Origin: Cladophialophora immunda
Taxonomy: Eukaryota > Ascomycota > Eurotiomycetes > Chaetothyriales > Herpotrichiellaceae
Assembly (NCBI RefSeq): GCF_000835495.1
Contig: NW_015622544.1
Coordinates: 3,128,855 to 3,192,854 of the forward strand
Direction: 5' to 3'
DNA: 64,000 nt
The position numbers and the translations under genes were made by a program. The notes beneath the pieces are model-generated. The model had not been told where the DNA came from. It searched no databases and saw only the letters and a list, made by a program, of their open reading frames with translations. The number at the start of each line of letters is the position of its first letter. Positions within the stretch are counted from its first letter, which is position 1. Shown here piece after piece: positions 58,927 through 64,000 of this stretch.

Positions 58927-59283
58927 GGATCGGTATGCTGCACGCTCTGATTGCCAATGTGCGTAATGCAGCTCAAAATGGATGGTGCACTGGATGAGGT
59001 TAGGAAGCGGCAGCGTAGCATCGAGGGATCACGAGGATGGAAAGAGGTTAAAAAGCGAAATGGCTATGGCTTCCCCCTTCTCCTCTTCTTCTATTACTAG
59101 ATCGAGAATTTTGTGTTGCTTGGTTGCAATAGAAGTCCCGCCATACAGGCCCCTTGGACTTTCTTGACTGAGCAGGGCCACATATACACTTCAAATAGTG
59201 CACGTTTTTCCACTTCTTCCCAGGTAGATCGAGCTTCGTGCCTTCAGATGAGCCCCAACTTTGTCTCTTCTAGTTTCCCGTCT
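58927..59283. other. Convergent 3' region
   Basis: About 355 bases between the surface protein gene and the alcohol dehydrogenase gene. Nothing recognised. Confidence 0.5.
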
Positions 59284-60384
59284 TCAGACCAGCTCCTTGT
59301 CGATCACACAGACCGCCTTCCCCTTGACCTTGCCGGCTTCCAAGAGCTCAAACATCCGGGGCACCTCCGCGAGGCCGTCGAAGATCTGCGTCTCGGCCAC
59401 GACGCTATGCCGGGCGACGGCCTGGAGCATCTCGTCGGCGACGCCCTTGCCGCCATGCATGGTGCCCTTGATGGTGATGTCGCGCAGCACGATCTCCTGG
59501 AACGGCACGGTGACCTCGGGTGGCTGGGCGGCCTGGACGACGGTGCCGTGCGACTTGGTGATGGCCGCGGACAGCGCCGCCGCGGACGGGTGGTCGCTCA
59601 CGTTGACGGTGGCGTCAACGCCCCTGCCGCCCGGGGTCAGGGCGCGGACCTGCGCGGCGACCGTGTCCTTGCCCTCGCGCGCGTCGAGGACGTGGTCGGC
59701 GCCGTACTTCTTCGCGATCTCGATCCCTTCGTCCCGCGCCTCGACCGCAATCACGTTCATTCCGCTCGCCTTGGCGAACTGCACGCCAAAGTGGCCCAGC
59801 CCGCCGCCGGCGCCCACAATCGCGACCCAGTCGCCCGCCCCGAGGCCGCTGACCTTCAGCCCGCGGTAGACAGTGACGCCGGCGCACGCCAGCGGGGCGG
59901 CGGTCAGGAGGCTCACGCCTTCGGGCACCTTGCAGCTCATCCGGGCGTCGACGACGTGGTACTCGGCGAACGCGCCGTCGGTCATGACGCCCGTGGCGCC
60001 GTCGGTGTCAAAGCAGTACTGTTTCCAGTCCCGGTCAGCCGGGGCCAGGCAGTTGTCGCAGTGGCCGCAGCCGTGGAACGTGATGCCGGACATGACCCGG
60101 TCTCCCGGCTGGAATTCCTCGACCGACGCCCCCGCGGCGACCACGACGCCCGTGCCCTCGTGCGATAGGGTCATGGGCAGGCCGTGCTTGAGCGGCATGA
60201 AGCCCGCCTGCACCATGAGGTCCGTGTGGCACAGACTGGCCACGGCGGTCCGGAGGAGGAGATCGTAGGGCCCCAGGTCGGAGGGCGTTGGGGCCTTGGT
60301 TTTCTGGACGACGGGCGCGGCCTTGAATTCGACGAGTTGGGCCGCCAGCATTTCGCTCGGGACCTGGGCTGTGGTGGCCGACAT
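59284..60384 (-). CDS. Zinc-dependent alcohol dehydrogenase (ADH1-like)
   Basis: A single exon of 366 residues starting MSATTAQVPSEMLAAQLVEF. It is a medium-chain dehydrogenase: catalytic zinc ligands Cys in VASLCHTDL and His in LSHEGTG, structural zinc cysteines in CGHCDNC and a later Cys, and the NAD loop VGAGGGLGHFGVQFAK. The acidic residue after the second strand (VIAVEARDEG) favours NAD. Length and motifs fit tetrameric fungal alcohol dehydrogenases of the ADH1 class, cytosolic, interconverting primary alcohols and aldehydes. The coding region is markedly GC-rich at third positions compared with the genes around it, which also produces long open frames on the opposite strand. An in-frame extension upstream of the ATG exists but is not conserved. 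Confidence 0.9.
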   Translation of the reverse strand: MSATTAQVPSEMLAAQLVEFKAAPVVQKTKAPTPSDLGPYDLLLRTAVASLCHTDLMVQAGFMPLKHGLPMTLSHEGTGVVVAAGASVEEFQPGDRVMSGITFHGCGHCDNCLAPADRDWKQYCFDTDGATGVMTDGAFAEYHVVDARMSCKVPEGVSLLTAAPLACAGVTVYRGLKVSGLGAGDWVAIVGAGGGLGHFGVQFAKASGMNVIAVEARDEGIEIAKKYGADHVLDAREGKDTVAAQVRALTPGGRGVDATVNVSDHPSAAALSAAITKSHGTVVQAAQPPEVTVPFQEIVLRDITIKGTMHGGKGVADEMLQAVARHSVVAETQIFDGLAEVPRMFELLEAGKVKGKAVCVIDKELV

Positions 60385-60953
60385 GGTGAGATGTTTGTGC
60401 AGGAGGTCGCTGATGAGACCAGCCCCTAGATCTGACTTTGCTCTGCTCCTTCTACCCTGGTAAACCGAAGATGATCTAGGATATCGAAGGAAGAACGCGG
60501 GGTCAAGTTGCAGTCTATACGAAGGAGCTGGATCCAGTCGAATGTTCCCAGGCGGATGACTTGTACCCCTCGCGGACGAGGAGCGATCGAGTTGTAATGC
60601 CTCGTTCAACCCCACTTGAACAACACATCGCACCGGCTTATCGTCCAATGTGTGGACAGAGGCGGCCGTGTGATGCACGCAGGGAGCGGCGAATGGGGAA
60701 CGGTGGGAATAGATGCCATTGACACCCAATATCCGATGGGAATGAAGCAGATTCTTCTTTTCCAACGAACTAAGAAGTTTGCAGCGTGCGTGGCGGGGGG
60801 TAACCAATCATGTACCAAACTATACGGCCTTCCGTCCCGCTGCCAAAGAGCCAGGTCGACTGCCTTGTATACATTTCTAACGCAGTATACTTGATATTAC
60901 GGACTCCCGGCTGGGAACCAAAGGCACACAGAGGGACAAGATGGATTCACGCC
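60385..60953. other. Promoter of the alcohol dehydrogenase gene
   Basis: About 570 bases without a supported gene. Confidence 0.45.
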
Positions 60954-62099
60954 CTACTTGGTGACCACTCCGTTGACAGGCGCAACAGGGCGCCCTGTCC
61001 GGAACAGACTCCGGATATTCTCAAAACACTCCCTCTCGGATTTCATGAAGGCGACATCCGTGAGACCCCCCATGTGTGGCTGGACGACTACCTTGTCGCT
61101 AGCCAGGAAGTATGGATTGACGTTGGGTTCGTTGCAAAACACATCGAGGCCAGCGCGCGTTACCTTACCTGATTCCAGAGCCTGGATCAACGCTTCCTCG
61201 TCCACGATCGCGCCGCGCGCAGTGTTGACGAAGAATGCACCCGGCCTCATAGCGGCAAATTCGGCATAAGAGATGAGATTCGTAGTCGAGTCATTGAGCG
61301 GGCAGGAGATGGAGATGATGTCGGAGTCGCCGAGGAGCAAGTGCAAGGACGAGCAATACTCGGCGTTATGCTCCTTTTCCACCTCCGGAGGGAGGCGGTT
61401 ACGGTTGTAGTACTTGACTCTGAGATTGAAGACCGAGGCTTTCTTCGCGGTATACTGGAATGGAAAGATGCGCTGTCAGCAATTGACGGCCACAACGCGA
61501 TGCTCAACAGTGCTGCCCACCTTTCCAATTGCTCCCATGCCCACGATGCCCAGAGTCAGCCCTGTTGGATCTCGACTGGGAACCAGGCCTTGCTTCCAGT
61601 TGCCCGTCCTGGCACTCTTTTCGCACCGAGTAGTATCCCTCAAGACCGCGAGGGTCAAGAAAATGGCCATGTCTGCCGTCGCTTCCGCGACGGCGTCTCG
61701 GGTGTTGCAGAACCAGACACTGTTGCGCGTCATCCAGTCGACGTCAAACTCGTTGAAGCCGGCGGAAGCGGAGGTGATGATCTTGCAGTGAGGCAACAGG
61801 CTGCCTAGAAGATCCTCGTCGAATGGCTCGTACGGGATCGTGCCCATCCGAATGATAAAGGCATCGACGGGACGGGAGCCCGCTATAAATTTCGGGAGAA
61901 GATCCTGGGTTTCCTGGCGGTTTGTTGCTGGGAGGATCTGGGAGCAGTTAGGGGCTGGGCCAGGCGAAGTCTCTCGTTAGGGTTGGACTACCTCAAAGTC
62001 GAACTCTCGCTTAAAATCTTCCAGAAATTCATCGCCAACGTATTTCGGATCCCCTAACGCTACCACAAGAGGCTTGGTTGAGTTGGGACTGTTGGCCAT
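60954..62099 (-). CDS. D-isomer-specific 2-hydroxyacid dehydrogenase
   Basis: Three exons (61992-62099, 61521-61937, 60954-61454) give 341 residues, the family's usual size. The NAD-binding loop is GIVGMGAIGK, split from the following YTAKKASVFNLRV by the second intron. Catalytic residues are in order: Arg in VNTARGAIVDE, Glu in DVFCNEP and His in VVQPHMGG. The N-terminal catalytic half contains ITSASAGFNEFDVDWM, as in glyoxylate/hydroxypyruvate reductase-like fungal proteins. The likely reaction is reduction of glyoxylate, hydroxypyruvate or a related 2-keto acid. The start gives MANSPNSTKPLVVALG, matching relatives. It lies head to tail with the alcohol dehydrogenase and the oxidase gene, all on the minus strand. 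Confidence 0.88.
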
Positions 62100-62381
62100 A
62101 TCAAAACTAGAGATGCTGGTCTCCCGCGTGCCCGGCTTTGGCTCACTGAATGCTTTCTAAACCTGCTATTGTTTCCGTTGTTGTAGAGGTGAGGTGTCGG
62201 CCCTACGTTTCCCATTGCGAATGCAGCAAACGATGTAGCCCATCTCCGATAACGGCTGTCTTCTACCACTTCGGCCTTCTCCGGGAGCGCCGTAGTAATA
62301 GCTCTGGGGATATCTCCATGCTTCAGGAGCTGCAGAACCTCCATACGCCTACTCAAGCAAATCCTCTGCGCGGACATCATG
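62100..62381. other. Intergenic
   Basis: About 280 bases between the hydroxyacid dehydrogenase start and the oxidase stop. Nothing recognised. Confidence 0.5.
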
Positions 62382-63848
62382 TCAAAGTCGAGATCGAGCA
62401 GACAGCTTCAAATCGTCGTCGATAGACATTTCCGCATTCGTGAGGGCTCTCGGACCGCCACTGCCCTCCATGAGGACATTGACAGGTTTCTGGCTTGGTG
62501 GCAGCGTCCTCCATTTCCAGCTTTGGATCAGCTTGCGATCCACATCAACACCCTCCATGATATCGACAATCCACTTTCCGATGTTGGGAAGATACTTGAA
62601 GGCATGGCCGCTCCCGCCTGTGGCAACCAGGACTGAGTCTTGACCAGGCAAATTGTCAATCACATAGTGGTTGTCGAAGGAGTCTGTGTACCAACACAGT
62701 CGAGTCAATTGAATATCAATCTCTTCGTCAACCAGTTCTGGTAGAAACTCTCCGATAAAATCCTTGAGGACTGTCAGCGCTTGCTTGGGGATTTGTGTAA
62801 TCTGCTCCTCGGCCGTGTATCTCGTGATGGGCACGCTGCGCTCGTTGCCATCTGGCTGGATCTTCGGATTGGTATACTTCGTGCCTCGATACCCAATTTT
62901 CATGTACCCTCTGTCGTCCCGGGGAAACCCATAGAGGCCACCAATGGCTCCATCTCGCATTTTATACGACCAAGACGGAAACCTCTCTGGGGCGAACCGT
63001 TCGAAAAGTGGTGATTTGGGTGGGATCTTCAGCATCACCACAGACCCCGCCGTGGTTTCGCAGATGCCGTCGAGCTCCCGGATCAGTGAGGGTGTCCAGC
63101 CGCCGCACGCCATGATGACCTTCGATGCAGGGTGCTTTTGGCCGTCCTTCATTCTAACTCCAATAACCCTTCCTCGATCGTCGTAGCAGAATGCTTCAAA
63201 GCGGCCAGAGTCAGCATGCAGAATGAAGCGAACACCCATTTGCTGTGTCTTGTGTAGGGCAAATCGACAAGCTTTATCTGCAATCGCGATGCCACCGGTC
63301 GTGTCTAGGACGCCCAGGTAGCCTTTGCCTTTTGGTTTGAGTCGAAAAGGATCGATCGCAGATCCAAAGCCTCTGTCATTGGCAATTTTCACATGACGGC
63401 TATCGGTAGTGATGAGTTGTGTATTGTTGAAGCCAGCCCGCTCCATGTTTCTGATGGTCGCCTTCTCGAATTCAGGAAGCTCGTCGCTGTCAGTCAGCGA
63501 GAGATGACAGTTGTTGATGAAGACCTTGTCCCCTCTAGTCATGCCCTCAGGCACGCAAGAACCGGTGCTGATCTCTTTGTTCCATTCCTTCCAGCACCCG
63601 ATGGCTTCGCCAGAGAGGTCCTGGTACTCTGTCTGCTCGCCATACGCGGACCGGATAATCTTGTTCATATCGGCAGAGGCAGAATCAGAGCCCGAAATGT
63701 AGTCATACTTTGTGGTTTCATAGGGCTGTGCGTCAAAGACAGTGACTCTGGTGTAGCCTCTCTCAGCCAGATGGAGAGCCGAACTCAGGCCGAATACGCC
63801 TGCGCCAACAATGACGATGCGGTCTGTCTTGGTTACTGGTCGAGCCAT
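62382..63848 (-). CDS. FAD-dependent amine oxidase (fructosyl amino acid / sarcosine oxidase type)
   Basis: A single exon of 488 residues starting MARPVTKTDRIVIVGAGVFG. The dinucleotide motif GAGVFGLSSALHLAERG binds FAD. RLCWYTDSFDNHYVID carries the cysteine position used for covalent flavin attachment in sarcosine oxidases and fructosyl amino acid oxidases, and ATGGSGHAFKYLPNIGKWI is the conserved C-terminal flavin site. Fungal relatives include fructosyl amino acid oxidase (amadoriase), L-pipecolate oxidase and saccharopine oxidase, usually peroxisomal; the C-terminus here is ARSRL, which ends in a tripeptide close to the PTS1 consensus (SRL). So peroxisomal import is likely. It oxidises a secondary amine with production of peroxide; the exact substrate cannot be told. 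Confidence 0.86.
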   Translation of the reverse strand: MARPVTKTDRIVIVGAGVFGLSSALHLAERGYTRVTVFDAQPYETTKYDYISGSDSASADMNKIIRSAYGEQTEYQDLSGEAIGCWKEWNKEISTGSCVPEGMTRGDKVFINNCHLSLTDSDELPEFEKATIRNMERAGFNNTQLITTDSRHVKIANDRGFGSAIDPFRLKPKGKGYLGVLDTTGGIAIADKACRFALHKTQQMGVRFILHADSGRFEAFCYDDRGRVIGVRMKDGQKHPASKVIMACGGWTPSLIRELDGICETTAGSVVMLKIPPKSPLFERFAPERFPSWSYKMRDGAIGGLYGFPRDDRGYMKIGYRGTKYTNPKIQPDGNERSVPITRYTAEEQITQIPKQALTVLKDFIGEFLPELVDEEIDIQLTRLCWYTDSFDNHYVIDNLPGQDSVLVATGGSGHAFKYLPNIGKWIVDIMEGVDVDRKLIQSWKWRTLPPSQKPVNVLMEGSGGPRALTNAEMSIDDDLKLSARSRL

Positions 63849-63935
63849 CCTCTGCGGCTGCGCTGGGGCTGGGATATGTGATCAAGAGTCAAAATATGGC
63901 AAGGAATTGTTGTGCGTCTGAGATCTCGAGGCTCG

Positions 63936-63965
63936 AACACCAATGCCGTTGCCGGCATTGGTGTT
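63936..63965. promoter_or_regulatory. Perfect 13-bp inverted repeat, 4-base loop
   Basis: AACACCAATGCCG-ttgc-CGGCATTGGTGTT, about 90-115 bp upstream of the oxidase ATG. It could be a palindromic operator or a hairpin in the 5' leader. Confidence 0.55.
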
Positions 63966-64000
63966 TAGTTGCCCACTGCTGTTGCGTCAGAATTTCGGAC

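Noticed and set aside
59113..60168. 351-codon plus-strand frame opposite the alcohol dehydrogenase
   Set aside because: It is a shadow of the GC-rich dehydrogenase gene; composition is repetitive Asp/Val/Arg/Gly with no known motif.

Overview
This window is chromosomal DNA from a filamentous ascomycete (Pezizomycotina; species not identifiable by eye). Genes are split by short introns (mostly 45-77 nt) with GTAAGT-like donors and CTAAC/CTGAC branch sites. The gene families are fungal: UTP15, an Inn1/Fic1-type C2 protein, Zn2Cys6 regulators, nucleoside-phosphorylase (PNP) domain proteins and class A flavin monooxygenases. No rRNA, tRNA, CRISPR array or intact transposon was seen. About 31 protein genes and one pseudogene are described. 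Exon boundaries were worked out by hand from reading frame, splice signals and family conservation.

1-10.3 kb is mostly ordinary genome: a partial membrane-anchored protein, a five-exon pepsin-like aspartic protease, the U3 snoRNP protein UTP15, a dihydrodiol/xylose dehydrogenase with a GC-AG intron, a cytokinesis C2 protein and a small DUF3253 protein.

10.5-19.3 kb looks like an innate-immunity/cell-death island. It holds a decayed PNP-domain pseudogene, a C2H2-like protein fused to a PNP domain with an eroded active site, a helical (DUF7580-like) protein fused to an intact subtilisin protease, and, tail to tail with that protease, a 299-residue protein resembling fungal gasdermin-like proteins. 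Protease-gasdermin pairing is the arrangement known from the fungal HET-Q1/HET-Q2 system; the gasdermin call here is inference.

19.9-41.5 kb is a catabolic-type cluster. It has sugar-porter-family MFS transporters at both ends and, between them, a PRISE-type reductase, a Baeyer-Villiger-type monooxygenase, a shikimate/quinate dehydrogenase, an aldo-keto reductase, an ABM-fold protein, two SDRs and a polyol/xylitol dehydrogenase. A Zn2Cys6 factor lies beside it. Upstream of nearly every enzyme gene I found the palindrome CGGAA-N6-TTCC(G), that is CGG-N10-CCG, a Zn2Cys6-dimer type of site. Seven copies lie in 16 kb, all in intergenic promoters, so the cluster is probably one regulon.

42.9-55.8 kb is a second cluster of aromatic-catabolism type: VOC extradiol-like dioxygenase, SnoaL/NTF2-like protein, two paralogous P450s with identical intron layout, a phenol-hydroxylase-like FAD monooxygenase and a Zn2Cys6 regulator that may carry a frameshift. 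57.5-64 kb holds a secreted Thr-rich surface protein, a zinc alcohol dehydrogenase, a 2-hydroxyacid dehydrogenase and a fructosyl-amino-acid/sarcosine-type oxidase with a perfect 13-bp inverted repeat upstream.
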